A DNA stretch of 35,174 nt, taken from contig SJRY01000198.1 of assembly GCA_011319805.1 (NCBI GenBank), positions 1 to 35,174 of the forward strand, read 5' to 3'. Position numbers and translations under genes: made by a program. The notes below the pieces were generated by a model that was not told the origin of the DNA, made no database searches, and saw only the letters and a program-made list of their open reading frames with translations. Below, piece after piece: positions 1 to 10,794 of the stretch. Source of the stretch: Macrocybe gigantea (Eukaryota > Basidiomycota > Agaricomycetes > Agaricales > Callistosporiaceae). How positions within the stretch are numbered: the first letter of the stretch is position 1; each line of letters opens with the position of its first letter.

Positions 1-791
1 GAGCGATCCCACCAAGAAACGGAAGCCTTCCTCAGAAGCTTCACAAACAACCTACAGGACGATTGGGCAAATGGATAGCAATTGCAGAGTACCAATACAA
101 TGACAAAGCACACCAAACGAAGGAGACACCATTCTACTCAACTATGGAATGCACCCCTGGAAGGGAGAGCCGCAGACGACAGAAGGGAATAACCCCGCAG
201 CAAAAACTTCGTCAAAAGAATGAGCCAAATACGAAAGGAAGCAAATGCCGCGCTGCAATATGCACAAACACGAGCCAAAGACAATTACGACGCGAGACAA
301 AACCTGCCCGTGAATACAAGAAAGGAGATAGAGTATGGCTAGAACCACCATATCACAGTCATCGACCATCAAAGAAGTTATCGGCACTCCGATACGGACC
401 GTTCAAGGTGGTTGAAAGAAAGGAGCCTCGGCATATCGCCTGGAACTCCCAGCATCATGGCAGCTGATACACCCGTGTTCAATGAAACACACTGCTCACG
501 CCTTACAAAGGACCCCGTTTCAAGATACAAGAGCGACCATCACCACCACCCCTGAAATCATAAATGATGAAGAAGAGTACGAGATAGAAGAGATCCTAAA
601 AGGAAGAAGACAAGGGAAGGGGACACTATTCTGGTCAAATGGAAAGGATACGGACACGAAGAGAACACATGGATCAAAGAGAAGGAGCTGGGGAATGCGC
701 AGCAAGCTCTAGACCACTTCCTAAAGAAGACTGCGAACCAGGATAAAAGGATCACGACAAGAGGGAAGAAGACCAAAAATCGCACTTCATG
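1..791 (+). pseudogene. A0 integrase C-terminus and chromodomain, frame-broken
   Basis: The first 470 bases encode the end of the gypsy integrase (segments matching FLRSFTNNLQDDWA, the KKGDRVWLE block and the RYGPFKVVE GPY/F-type block), in several frames. From about 550 to 791 follows a chromodomain (EYEIEEIL, then a WSNGKD segment where A1 has VKWKGY). At the Pol/chromodomain border there is a run of four C, as in A2 and A3, which puts the chromodomain out of frame. The frame changes are all single missing bases plus one two-base gain near 488. It is non-functional as read, though sequence error cannot be excluded. Confidence 0.85.
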
Positions 792-1188
792 ACCACCAAC
801 CCCCATCAGCATCGACAGCAGCGCAGCCGCGCACCTACCCCCACCGCCCAAGCGACCTCGAGAATCTGGCAAGGATTCTCAATGCTAGCGACTACATGGA
901 CCCCCTCGCCATCACACTCGGCGCATATATGCGCTATGTTATGACCGTCCGCACGCACCTCTGGACCGGGAGAACCCCTGATGGGACCGGCCCCACTGCA
1001 GCTGAACGTATCGCGCTTCGCGAAGCAATGGAAATGCTTCGCACAGAAAACCGGCGACTTAAACTCCTCGCCACCCAACACTCCCACTCCACCACATTCG
1101 CGCCTATAATGAAGAGCTCATTCATACATGGGCCCCGCGTGCCGCGACCGCCTGGGAGACCAATACTGGGTGGGGACAGCTGGACTAA
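789..1188 (+). pseudogene. A0 copy of the third ORF (ORF3)
   Basis: Homologue of the intact 132-codon ORF3 of copy A1. The ATG at 789 overlaps the TGA that ends the chromodomain ORF (ATGA), as in every other copy. Missing bases near 803 and 1075 shift the frame, and the middle of the protein is readable from 896. The heptad leucines are retained. Function is unknown. Confidence 0.7.
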
Positions 1189-1224
1189 GGTTTTCGCGAG
1201 GACGCGAATCTAAAGAGAGGGTGA

Positions 1225-1543
1225 TGTTACAGACGCCGCCAAAGGACTATTCATTTTCTTATCTTATCTTTCCCACATCCCTTATCTCCCCCATCATGCT
1301 GCGCAGCGCGCAGCCATCGAGTCATCCCACTTCCCTAGTCATCCTGAGTCATCTCTTTCCAGTCTTACTCATCCGCAGTCCACAGCATTGCGCAGCCCAT
1401 GGTCCGTGCTCGAGTACTGTAATGTATATAAGGACTCCCAGATGTACCAGTAGCGCTAGGCTTAATATTCCTTTTGCCATCATCTCAAGACCACTCTCGC
1501 ACTTAGTCTGCCCGAGTCCTTCTGAGATTCGTTTAGCCTAACA
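1225..1543 (+). repeat. A0 3' LTR (family A)
   Basis: 319 bp, TGTTACAGACG...GCCTAACA, with TG/CA ends and short inverted termini (TGTTA/TAACA). A TATATAAGG box lies at about 1425. It is one base shorter than the 320 bp LTRs of A1, A2 and A3. Confidence 0.93.
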
Positions 1544-1844
1544 CTCAGAAGGACTCAGGCAGACTAAGTGTGAGAGTGGTCTTGAGATGATGGCAAAAGG
1601 AATATTAAGCCTAGCACTACTGGTACATCTGGGAGTCCTTATATACATTACAGTACTCGAGCATGGACCATGGGCTGTGCAATGCTGTGGACTGCAGATG
1701 AGTAAGACTGGAAGGAGATGACTCAGGATGACTAGGGAAGTGGGATGACTCGATGGCTGCGCGCTGTGCAGCATGACGGGGAGATAAGGGATGTGGAAAG
1801 GTAAGATAAGAAAATGAATGGTCCTTTGAGCGACGTCTGTAACA
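1544..1844 (-). repeat. A1 3' LTR, truncated by 17 bp at its outer end
   Basis: 301 bp. It begins at base 18 of the family consensus orientation (CTCAGAAGG...), immediately after the complete end of the A0 LTR, and ends ...GTCTGTAACA. The two LTRs therefore form an inverted pair around 1543/1544. Confidence 0.9.
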
Positions 1845-1881
1845 TCACCCTCTCTGTAGATTCACGTCCTCGTGAAAAACC

Positions 1882-2280
1882 TTAGTCCAGCCGTCCCCAC
1901 CCAGTATTGGTCTCCCAGGCGGTCGCAGCACATGGGGCCCATGTATGAATGAGCTCTTCATTATAGGCGTGGATGTGATGGAGTGTGGTGGTGAGGAGTT
2001 TAAGTCGCCAGTTTTCTGTGCGAAGCATTTCCATTGCCTCGCGAAGTGTGATATGTTCAGCTGCAGTGGGGCCGGTCCCATCAGGGGTTTGCCCGGTCCA
2101 GAGGTGCGTGCGGACGGTCATAACATAGCGCATATACGCGCCAAGTGTGATGGCAAGGGGGTCCATGTAGTCACTGCCATTGAGAATCCTTGCCAGATTC
2201 TCATGGTCATTTGGGCAGTTGGGGGTAGGTGCACAGCTGTTGTCGCTGCTGTCGATGCTGATAGGGGCATTGGTGGTCAT
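1882..2280 (-). CDS. A1 ORF3, intact 132-codon accessory ORF of unknown function
   Basis: An open frame of 132 codons lies between the chromodomain and the 3' LTR of a gypsy element, where most fungal chromoviruses have nothing. I do not recognise a family. The ATG at 2280 overlaps the preceding stop as ATGA, a layout that can permit termination-reinitiation (inference). The N-terminal third is Ser/Pro/Asn-rich. Residues about 75-110 look helical and carry leucines at 79, 86, 93 and 100, a four-heptad leucine-zipper spacing with TENWRLKLL in the middle, so a coiled-coil dimer is possible. The frame survives in this otherwise decayed copy, and homologues exist in A0, A2 and A3. Confidence 0.7.
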   Translation of the reverse strand: MTTNAPISIDSSDNSCAPTPNCPNDHENLARILNGSDYMDPLAITLGAYMRYVMTVRTHLWTGQTPDGTGPTAAEHITLREAMEMLRTENWRLKLLTTTLHHIHAYNEELIHTWAPCAATAWETNTGWGRLD

Positions 2281-5200
2281 GAAGTGCGATTTTTGGTCTT
2301 CTTCCCTCTTGTCATGATCCTTTTATCCTGGTTCGCAGTCTTCTTTAGGAAGTGGTCTAGAGCTTGCTGTGCATTTTCCAGTTCTTTCTCTTTAATCTAT
2401 ATGTTCTCTTCATGTCTGTATCCTTTCCATTTGACCAGGAATAGCATTCCCCTTCCTTGTTTCTTCCTTTTTAGAATTTCTTCTATCTCATACTCTTCTT
2501 CATCATTTATGATTTCAGGGGGTGGTGGTGATGGTCGCTCTTGTATCTTGAAACGGGGTCCTTTGTAAGGCATGAGCAGTGTTTCATTGAATACGGAGTG
2601 TATCAGCTGCCATGATGCTGGGAGTTCCAGGTGATATGCCAAGGCTCCTTTCTTTTCAACCACCTTGAACGGTCCATATTGGAGTGCCGATAACTTCTTT
2701 GATGGTCGATTGACTGTGATATTGGTGGCTTCTAGCCATACTCTATCCCCTTTCTTGTATTCATGGGCTGGTCTTCATCTCGCATCGTAATTGTCTTTGG
2801 CTCGTGTTTGTGCATACTGCAGTGCAGCATTTGCTTCTTTCTGTATTTGGTTCATTCTTTTGACAAAGTCCTTTGCTGCGGGGTTATTCCCTTCTGTCGT
2901 CTGTGGCTCTCCCTTCCAGGGGTGCATTCCATAGTTGAGGTAGAATGGTGTCTCCTTCATTCCCTGGTGTGCTTTGTCATTGTACTGGTACTCTGTGATT
3001 GCTATCCATTCTGCCCAATCGTCCTGTAAGTTGTTTGTGAAGCTTCTGAGGAAGGCTTCTGTTTCTTGGTGGAATCGTTCCGCCTGTCCATCTGTCTGTG
3101 GGTGATAGGCCGTTGATAGATTTTGCTTTGTTCTGAGTAATTTTAGAAGTGCTGTCATAAATCGCACTGTGAACTGGGGTCCTCGGTCACTGATAATCTT
3201 TCGTGGGATTCCATAAAGCCGCCACACATTGTCTCGGTATAGTCGTGTGAGACCTTCTGCTGTGAGTTCGGTCTTTGTGAGAACTAGGTGGATCATCTTG
3301 GTCAGGCAGTCTGTGACTGCAGCGATGGCATTAAAGCCATTCGAGCTAGGTAGCGGTCCTATGAGATCTACTCCGATATCTTCCCATGGTTGCTGTGGGA
3401 TTTCGTGCGGGTGTAGGGGTGCATGTTTCTTTTGTCGGATGATTTTGTTTTGCTGACATGTTTCGCATCCATTGACATACTTCTTGATGTCCGTTAGCAT
3501 TGATGGCCACCAATAGGTGCAGTTTATGAGCTCGTGCATGCGGTATTGCCCTGGGTGTCCTCCGATGGGTGTGTCGTGGTGTTCAAACATGATGTTTTCC
3601 TTCAGTTTGTTGTCTGGAGGAACATAGATTTTTCCTCCTACGTATACGATGTGGTCGTCTTCTGTGAACCAGTGTGGTTTTTCCTTCAGTCCTGTTGTTA
3701 CAATTGTCTCCCTTCGTGTGCATTGTCGAATTTGTTCTATTCTTGAGAATTCGATCATCATGATTCCTCTTGTTTGTATTGTTTTGTTATTTTCTGCTTC
3801 TTCTTTTTGTGGGTGTTCGTCCTCGAATATCATAAATTCGAAGTCTCGTTCATGATTCTCTTCCAGATATCGAATGAATGCTGCTTCTTTGATCATTTGT
3901 ATGTCATCCTTCTCTGCTAGGTTTTCTTCATATCCTGCCATTTGTGATAGGACATCTGCTTTTCCATTCGCCTTTCCTGGTATGTGTCGTAGTTCGTAGT
4001 CGTATTCCTGTAATTTCAGGTACCAGCCAATCTGTCTCGAATTGAGTCACTGTGGCTTCTGGAAATATGATAGGTTTTTTGTGATCCGTCAATATTTCGA
4101 ACTTCTCTCAAGCTTCAAGGAGGTATTGTCTCCATGTCTTTAGTGTGACCATTATCGCATGATTATGATGTCGTCCATATAGATTATGCACACTCTTCTT
4201 CATATTTGGTCTTGGAAGAGGCTCGCCATCATTCGGCTAAAAGTGCCTGGTGCGTTGCACTGCCCAAAATACATGACTGTCGGTTTGAAGAGTCCTCTTG
4301 CTGTTAGGAAGGCTGCCTTCCATTCGTTCCCTTTCTGGATGTGCATGGTATTGTATCCCCAGATAATATCGATCTTGCTAAAGTACTTTGCTCCTTGTAG
4401 TACATTGAGGAGCTTGCTAATACATGGTAGTGGGAACTTGTTCTTGACCATATATTTGTTTATTTTCTGGTAGTCTTGGATGAGTCATTTGCTTCCGTCC
4501 TTCTTATTGTGAAAGAAGCAGGGTGCTGCGTAAGGTGATTTCAATGGGCATATTTTTCCTGTTCTTAATCCTTCTTCGACAAAGGCATCTAGTTCCTCTA
4601 GTTCCTTCTGCGTCATTGGATAGACCTTGCTTGGTATCATTTTGGGTGCATCTTTTGTTAAGTTTATTTCATAGTCCCATTCTTTATGGTCTGGTAAATG
4701 ATCGAAGTTCTTCTCCTTGAAGAGGTGTTTGAATCTGATCAGATATGGGGGTATCTGGGTTCCTGTCTTGTCGCTGGCTGTGGTTTTTGCTGGTTCAGCC
4801 ACCTTCTGTATCTTAATCATCTGGTGGTTTATTTTGCACGTTTTAGGGCATCTGTCGAAGACAATTTCTCCTGTCCTCCATTTGATTGTTGGGTTGTGGT
4901 AGACAAGCCAGTCATGTCCTAGTAGCATGTCAGTTTTTCCGATGTCAAGTACAATGGCTTCCATGTGCTCCTTGTGTCCTTTAATGTCGATGTGGACCTC
5001 CACTACTCGGTCTGCTGTTTTCTGGCAGTTCGGTGATCCGTCTGCATTTATGATGGGAATCTTCTTGATTCATCGTGTCTTCAGTCCCATTTTCGCTACT
5101 ATTGCGGTGTTGATGCAGGTCCTATCTGCTCTGCTATCGACTTCTGGTATTATCATTGTGATTCCTTTTCACATTCGTATCCTAGCTGGTACTGCGAGTT

Positions 5201-5375
5201 CTTTCCTCTTTGGTGGTTTGTCCCCTTGGATGGTTTTCCTTGGTGCTTCAGATCGCTTGGTGGGAATGGTGTATTTCAGAGTATGGGATAATCTACATCT
5301 GGTATTGAAGCGAGTCTGTTTCAGTTGTACGGGTCGCGATTTAGCACCTCCTAGTCGGACCCTTCGGCAAAACCC
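2278..5375 (-). pseudogene. A1 pol remnant (protease, RT, integrase, chromodomain)
   Basis: Pol of family A with internal deletion and stops. Parts seen: protease/RT linker 4485-5003; RT palm N-part 4200-4451; RNase H end plus integrase 2775-3941 with the HHCC region (HHDTPIGGHPGQYRMHEL, CETCQQNK), the catalytic aspartates (VDLIGPLPSSNG, SDRGPQF) and AYHPQTDGQAE; GPY/F block; and a chromodomain at 2397-2560 (EYEIEEIL, FLVKWKGY). Unlike the other copies, five Cs precede the chromodomain, so integrase tail and chromodomain are in one frame here. The YMDD-flanking and RNase H region is deleted near 4164. A TAG replaces a Trp codon near the chromodomain end. Not functional. Confidence 0.85.
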
Positions 5376-6369
5376 TCTTTGTCAGAGCTTTCTTCATCCT
5401 TGTCTTCTTCGTCCTCTCCTTCTTCTTCTTTCACTTCTCTGACCTGGGATTTTCCTTTCTTCTTCTTCTTGCAGTTCCGTGCATAGTGTCCCTTTAAGCC
5501 ACAATTGAAACATGTGACATTTGCTGCTGCTTTTCATGGTTCCAGGCAGTTTCATAAGAGGTGTCCTGGTTTATTACAGTTGAAGCAGTTGTTGCTTCGT
5601 ACTTTGTCGACTTCCATGGCCTGTCCTGCTCCTCGGCTTGGATTTCCGGTCTTGCGCTGTTTGTCTTTGGTAATCCTTTTCGCTCCCTCCACCGATAGTA
5701 TTTGTCCCAGTCACTGTTGCTTACTTTCACCACGGTGGTGTGATTCTTTCCTTATACAGTGCTTCGGCAGATTGGTCCTCTGAAGGGGTTTGGCGGTTTC
5801 ATTCCTGTGTGTCCTTGACTCTGGTGTCATTCTCATTGGTTCTGTCATATGCTCTGTGCGTTGTGCCCTCTCTGTATCAGTATGTCTTCCTCCTGTATTC
5901 GGCGATTATAGTTCTCGATCTGTTGTCGCCTAAAGTCTCGGGCTTGTGTTCATTCTTCTCTTGTTTTCTTGCAGATGGGTTCGTCCTCTTCTTCGGCAAG
6001 AAGATTCTGGTCTGACCACAGCTCTTCTGGGCTTATCCCGTATTCTCCTTCTAGGAAGAGTTCTGCAATGAGTTGTGCTGCTCCTTTGCTGAGGATCTCA
6101 GTGGGCTCATCTGTGGTGGTGAAGGCAAACTCTCTCAGAAATGCCTGCTCTTCGTCGTCGCTACTTGGTGTAGGTGTACGCTCTCTCTTTCATTTGTTTG
6201 GATTGCTAGTGTCTCTGCAGGTGGCGTGGACTGTCTCTGCGAATGGCGTGGACTGCAATGCCTGGTCTACTTCTCTGAGCCAAGTGCTCTCGTTGCTCAT
6301 GCTAGTGCTTGCTGGGTCGGTGACCGCTTGTCGTCGAATGTTGATCAAGTCTTTGATAAAGCGTGACAT
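5351..6369 (-). pseudogene. A1 gag remnant
   Basis: N-terminal ORF1-like part (6369 to about 5750) followed by the start of gag; the capsid is deleted at about 5661. Zinc-knuckle sequence and the acidic C-terminal tail precede the stop at 5351-5353. The slippery heptamer GGGTTTT lies at 5369-5375 in the gag frame. The only ATG at the ORF1 start (6369) sits where A2 and A3 have ACG, and is explained by a CG-to-TG change. Several TGA/TAG codons interrupt it. Confidence 0.75.
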
Positions 6370-6414
6370 GGTGTGTGTGTGAGTCTGAGCGAGTCTCGAC
6401 GAGGCTTAATATCT

Positions 6415-6734
6415 TGTTAGGCTAGATGAATCTCAGAAGGACTTGGGCAGACTAAGTGCAAGAGTGGTCTTGAGATGATGGCAAAAGGAATATTAAGCCT
6501 AGCGCTACTGGTACATCTGGGAGTCCTTATATACATTACAGTACTCGAGCACAGACCATGGGCTGCGCAATGCTATGGACTGCGGATGAGTAAGACTGGA
6601 AGGAGATGACTCAGGATGACTAGGGAAGTGGGATGACTCGATGGCTGTGCGCTGTGCAGCATGACGGGGGAGATAAGGGATGTGGGAAAGGTAAGATAAG
6701 AAAATGAATAGTCCTTTGGGTGACGTCTGTAACA
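6415..6734 (-). repeat. A1 5' LTR
   Basis: 320 bp, TGTTAGGCTAG...GTCTGTAACA on the plus strand, inverted relative to A0. It contains the TATATAAGG promoter box on the minus strand and is followed (minus sense) by the PBS block ATATTAAGCCT. Confidence 0.93.
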
Positions 6735-7492
6735 AGGGCGGCATTTCACTTCGGCAATGGACCGGGGTTCAAGTTCTTCAGCCTTGCTTGTTTCAGCTAC
6801 AAAGACATATTCTTCAGGAATGAAGATGTCCTCATTGGTGTATACGGCCTCCTCATGGCTATTGGGGGGTTTCTGTGTAGGTGGAAGCTGCACACCTCAT
6901 TTGATTGTGGGAGCACTGCGATGCAGGTGAGCGCTTCCTTGCCCCAAAAGGATGTTGTTCACCCTTTTACTAGGCCTGCGCGTTCACCTGCCATCGATTA
7001 TATTGGCAGGGTCTAGCCCATCAAGGGCTCTTGACGTGAGCTAGGTGAGTTTGACAGGTTCGATATTGACAGGTTCTGATGCAGGTAGCATTTCAATGGC
7101 TTCTTTAGGCAATGACGATGGTGGGACCAGGTTGTTCAATTTGAATGCAGTGGGAGAAGTGAGCTTGACATCATCACTGTACTCCCTCTCAATCAGGCCA
7201 GCAGCGGTGGATGTTTCGTCGAAGTAGATGTTCTGCTTGACTGTGACCGTGCCCTTGTCTTTCCAGTAGATCCAGCACCCTTTACTCTGGTCGTCAACAC
7301 CCACCCAATAGCCCTGATGGACATGGCTGCCAAGCTTGTGTCCCTTGATGTGGACTTTCACCCAATACTTTTCACCCTATTCGCACAAGCCACGTAAGTC
7401 CGGCTTCTTGCTAAAAATTGCCTTGTAAGGGGTCATCCCCTCTAAGGCTTTCATTGCTGACCTATTCATTAGCCAGACAACATGCCACATGC
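6735..7492 (-). pseudogene. Copia element C, segment 4: integrase C-terminus to start of RT
   Basis: On the minus strand this continues the copia integrase after the D1 insertion: WLMNRSAMKALEGMTPYKA and the copia integrase C-terminal block GCWIYW...VKQNIYFDE (7041-7361), then the linker and the RT entrance motif EPRSIAEVKCRP ending at 6735. A1 interrupts it exactly there, so the catalytic RT and RNase H would lie beyond A1/A0, off the left edge. Frame breaks and stops show it is dead. Confidence 0.88.
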
Positions 7493-8621
7493 TGATGAGC
7501 GCTCCGTGCCGCTGACTGCTGATAAGTCCTAATTTGGTAATCCCACCCCTGCATTTGAAATCATACCACTACTCGGCCCCCTCAGCATGATACCACAGTC
7601 CAGCCACTGACTTCTCGTTCGAGTACTCGGGATGTCGACAACTCCGTGAGGCTTCCATTCCAGGTCTCTGACACTTCGCCAAATGCATCGCACCCATACA
7701 TTCCGGACATTCTGCGCTTCCTATACCACCCAATCCGGTCAGGCAGTCTTATTCCTATATGCCTCCCCTGATTCCCAGATCCCGATATGGCAAGACTACT
7801 ACCATTTTCAATATCACACCACCTCACGCCTTCCTGCATTCCCGACACTGCCTCGCCGCAGTACATTCGAAACAAGGGATTTCGAGCACGCTACCGTTTC
7901 ATCCACTCTTATTTCGAAATTCATGACTCATATTTCACTGATACATTCTACGTTCCTTAGATTATTTTCACATTCCATTCTACGACGCATGGCACTGGTT
8001 TCAGGATGTTCTTTTACCTACTGTTTCACCCTTTATGTTCAGATTTCGAACGGACTTACATCTCCCCGATATTTCAGCCACTAAATGACCCTTTCGAAAT
8101 CATACGATACATTCTCTCATTCGGTTTCAACTTCGCCGGTTATTCCGATACTCAAAATCTTCTCATCTATAAAAACCCATGTACTTGGCATTTGTAAGGA
8201 CATAGAAAAAGTTACCGTCTCAGTCCTTCAGCAGTCTCGCAGTCTACGACTTGTGTGGAGTCCTTGTGTTATCTGATCTCAAAGTGTCACGCCTGCGTGG
8301 AGCCACAGTACTCAGTCTCGAAATCAGTATCCCTGGCTTCACGTGGAAGTCACTATAGTCGAAACCCTTCCGAAACCCTCACCGAAGCCCTCGATATCAC
8401 GCGGGAATTCAGCTAAGTCTAACTGCCTTGTTTCGAAAACCCTGAAATCTGCTTGAAACTATCCATAATCACTTCATTCCATTCCCCCCCCTTCACTCTA
8501 CAGTCCCTCGGGTTACTCTGTGACTTGAACAGCTCGTAGTTTATACAGCCTCGGATTGGGACTGACGCTTCCTTCATTCCACCTTGTTGGTTTGTAGGTC
8601 AGTGCTACCCGATAGTTATCA
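7493..8621 (+). repeat. Solo LTR D1 (1129 bp, family D)
   Basis: Starts TGATGAGCGC and ends GATAGTTATCA (TGAT...ATCA termini). It interrupts the copia integrase between ...LWAEC and ...WHVVWLMNRS; removing it restores the domain. Flanks are ATGC (7489-7492) and ACGC (8622-8625), a 4-bp duplication with one C/T difference. A TATAAAAA box at 8168-8175 fits a plus-oriented LTR promoter. A second full-length copy of the same length (D2) sits in gypsy B. No D internal region is in the window, so the superfamily is unknown. Apparent ORFs inside are spurious. Confidence 0.88.
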
Positions 8622-10040
8622 ACGCACTCAGCCCACAGCTTGCGGGGCAAGCCACTCACATACAACAGCACTCGGACACACTCAAGGATTGTCTGGTTGA
8701 GCTGTTCGGAGACACCATTGTGCTCTAGCATGTCATGAACTGTGAGTTTTTGCTGGATTCCTTTTCCTTCAAGGTAAAGGATGAATTCCTGCTCTAGGTA
8801 CTCGCCACCATGATCAGACTGCAAGATCTTCATGTCAGCTCCCAGCTGCAGCCTGCACCAGGCCTCGTAGGCCTTGAACTGGTCTAGGACCTCCTTCTTC
8901 TTGTACATGAAGTGGAGTGAGACCCAGCGTTTCACATCGTCAATAAAGGTGACATAGTATAGCTTTCTGCGAATGGACTGAACCTTTGCTGGACCCCAGA
9001 TGTCCGACATTACAACATCCCCAAACTCGGCTGAGTGTTCACCCTGCCTTGTTTTCGCCATGGGTCTCCAGGTCGCCTTCCCATAGACACAGGCCTCATA
9101 GAAAAATCGTCTTTTCCCTCAGGGTCAAGATGTATACCAGTTACAAAGCCATTCTCAATCATTTGGTGGGCTGTCTTGGGGGAAATATGCCCTAGACAAT
9201 GGTGTAGGGCTTCCAGCAGGATTATCTCATCTGAGGCAACTGTCTTGGCAGCACTCGTGGTATCTCTGTCATGGAACACCTTGTATAGGCCCTTCTGGCT
9301 GTGCAGAAACTCGCCAATCTGCTCGCTATCCATACCCTTGTAGATGGTACATTTCCCATCACTGAATGTGATGAAGAAACCAAGCTTGTCAAGCTTCCTG
9401 ATGGAGACAAGGGTGTAGCCGACCTCAGGGGCATAAAAGACCTTGGTGAGCCAGAGTTTGGATGGGTTGGCACCATTTGGTACATCTAAAACCAATTTGC
9501 CAATGCCTACCACCTGAAAACCACCTTGGTTAGATCCCTGGAATGACTGCAGGCTGATGTCCTGGTAGTTCTGCAGCTGGTCCTGGTGTGGCGTCAAGTG
9601 CTTCATGCAGCCTGAGTCATATAACTCAATACGGTCCCTTTCAGCAACCTTCCGCTTGAATTCGAGCATGTATGCACCACCAACCTCACCTGAGTCCAAG
9701 TCAACAATGAGCATTGAGGGTCTCTTGCACACCTCGTCCTCAGATAGCTCCTCAGGGATTTGTTGGCCAGCTAAAATAATTTCAAAGGAGCTGTCACTTG
9801 CTTCACCATTTGATTCTGCTTCCACAGCCACACCTATACCGGTGCTCAGCCTTGTGTGGTCTGAATCATCACTGGGTGACCAACCCAGCCAGTCAAGGGA
9901 GTCAACAGACTTCACCTCATCACATGAGGCATCACTAGAGCTGTCCGTTGAAGTCACTGACTCTGTGGTCTCATCGCTGAAGTCACAAGTCCAGCTTTGA
10001 AGTGGTCTTCTGGCCTCGAGGGGCCAGCTTAGGCCGTTAT
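8622..10040 (-). pseudogene. Copia element C, segment 3: protease, GAG-pre-integrase and integrase core
   Basis: Minus-strand polyprotein of a Ty1/copia element. In order: an acidic linker (STDSSSDASCDEVKSVDS); aspartic protease motif YDSGCMKHLTP near 9610-9640; pre-integrase LHHCLGHISPKTAHQMI; zinc cysteines (FYEACVYGKAT) reached after a one-base shift near 9100; integrase core D in VVMSDIWGP, D in ILQSDHGGEY and E in EHNGVSEQLN; then LPRKLWAEC, where D1 interrupts. At the right end A2 interrupts the protease linker, with target duplication GTTAT. One TGA (probable former TGG) lies at that junction. Confidence 0.9.
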
Positions 10041-10360
10041 TGTTAGGCTAGACGAATCTCAGAAGGACTCGGGCAGACTAAGTGCGAGAGTGGTCTTGAG
10101 ATGATGGCAAAAGGAATATTAAGCCTAGCGTTACTGGTACATCTGGGAGTCCTTATATACACTACAGTACTCGAGCACGGACCATGGGCTGCGCAATGCT
10201 GTGGACTGCGGATGAGTAAGACTGGAAGGAGATGACTCAGGATGACTAGGGAAGTGAGATGACTCGATGGCTGCGCGCTGCGCAGCATGATGGGGGAGAT
10301 AAGGGATGTGGGAAAGATAAGATAAGAAAATGAATAGTCCTTTGGGCGGCGTCTGTAACA
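10041..10360 (-). repeat. A2 3' LTR (320 bp)
   Basis: TGTTAGGCTAG...GTCTGTAACA. Comparison by eye with 16237-16556 shows no difference. Confidence 0.96.
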
Positions 10361-10363
10361 TCA

Positions 10364-10373
10364 CCCTCTCTTT
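10364..10373 (-). other. Polypurine tract of A2
   Basis: AAAGAGAGGG on the minus strand, 3 bases before the 3' LTR, where plus-strand DNA synthesis of gypsy elements starts. Gypsy B has a comparable AAGAGGGGG in a similar context. Confidence 0.75.
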
Positions 10374-10397
10374 AGATTCGCGTCCTCGCGAAAAACC

Positions 10398-10794
10398 TTA
10401 GTCCAGCTGTCCCCACCCAGTATTGGTCTCCCAGGCGGTCGCGGCACGCGGGGCCCATGTATGAATGAGCTCTTCATTATAGGCGCGAATGTGGTGGAGT
10501 GTGGTGGCGAGGAGTTTAAGCCGCCGGTTTTCTGTGCGAAGCATTTCCATTGCTTCGCGAAGCGCGATACGTTCAGCTGCAGTGGGGCCGGTCCCATCAG
10601 GGGTTCTCCCGGTCCAGAGGTGCGTGCGGACGGTCATAACATAGCGCATATATGCGCCAGTGTGATGGCAGGGGGTCCATGTAGTCGCTAGCATTGAGAA
10701 TCCTTGCCAGATTCTCGAGGTCGCTTGGGCGGTTGGGGGTAGGTGCGCGGCTGCCCTCGCTGCTGTCGATGCTGATGGGGGCGTTGGTGGTCAT
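10398..10794 (-). pseudogene. A2 ORF3, third ORF with one-to-two-base frameshift
   Basis: Same protein as the intact A1 ORF3. It starts at the ATG at 10794, overlapping the chromodomain stop as ATGA. The frame is lost near 10650-10670, where A1 and A3 have a few more bases (AAGTG and CAAGGG versus AGTG and CAGGG here), and resumes in another frame to a TAA at 10398-10400. The heptad leucines and TENRRLKLL are intact. Because A2 is otherwise young, these may be sequence errors; if so, A2 would encode a complete 132-residue protein. Confidence 0.65.

Larger units (their letters stand above)
1..1543 (+). mobile_element. Gypsy family A, copy A0 (3' part only)
   Basis: This is the 3' end of a Ty3/gypsy chromovirus on the plus strand: integrase C-terminus, chromodomain, third ORF, polypurine tract (AAAGAGAGGG before 1225) and 3' LTR. 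It is base for base much closer to copy A2 than to A1 and keeps most CG dinucleotides. It differs from A2 by many isolated missing bases, for example near 67, 139, 344, 351 and 414, which break every frame. The 5' remainder lies off the left edge. Its LTR end (1543) abuts the inverted LTR of copy A1 directly, with no recognisable target duplication. Confidence 0.9.
1544..6734 (-). mobile_element. Gypsy family A, copy A1 (deleted, LTR-truncated)
   Basis: Minus-strand chromovirus inserted in the copia element C. Compared with A2 it lacks about 0.56 kb of RNase H sequence (junction near 4164) and about 0.77 kb of gag (junction near 5661). Its 3' LTR lacks the last 17 bases where it meets A0. The right flank after 6734 is AGGGC; the expected matching left flank is absent, so no target duplication can be shown. 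CG sites are widely changed to TG/CA relative to A2, and many arginine codons have become TGA, so this is an older silenced copy. Confidence 0.92.

Noticed and set aside
1544..3080. 1-3080 as an inverted-read (hairpin) artefact
   Set aside because: The two arms differ at many sites: A0 matches A2, while A1 is CG-depleted. They are separate copies.
7493..8621. Part of the copia coding region, because an integrase frame reads into it from 9061 to 8513
   Set aside because: The same 1129 bp sits inside gypsy B with its own duplication, and removing it restores the copia integrase.
10131..10364. ORFs of 75-105 codons inside the LTRs (Ser/His/Pro-rich) repeated in every copy
   Set aside because: They recur only because the LTR recurs, they cross LTR edges, and they have no domain or start context.
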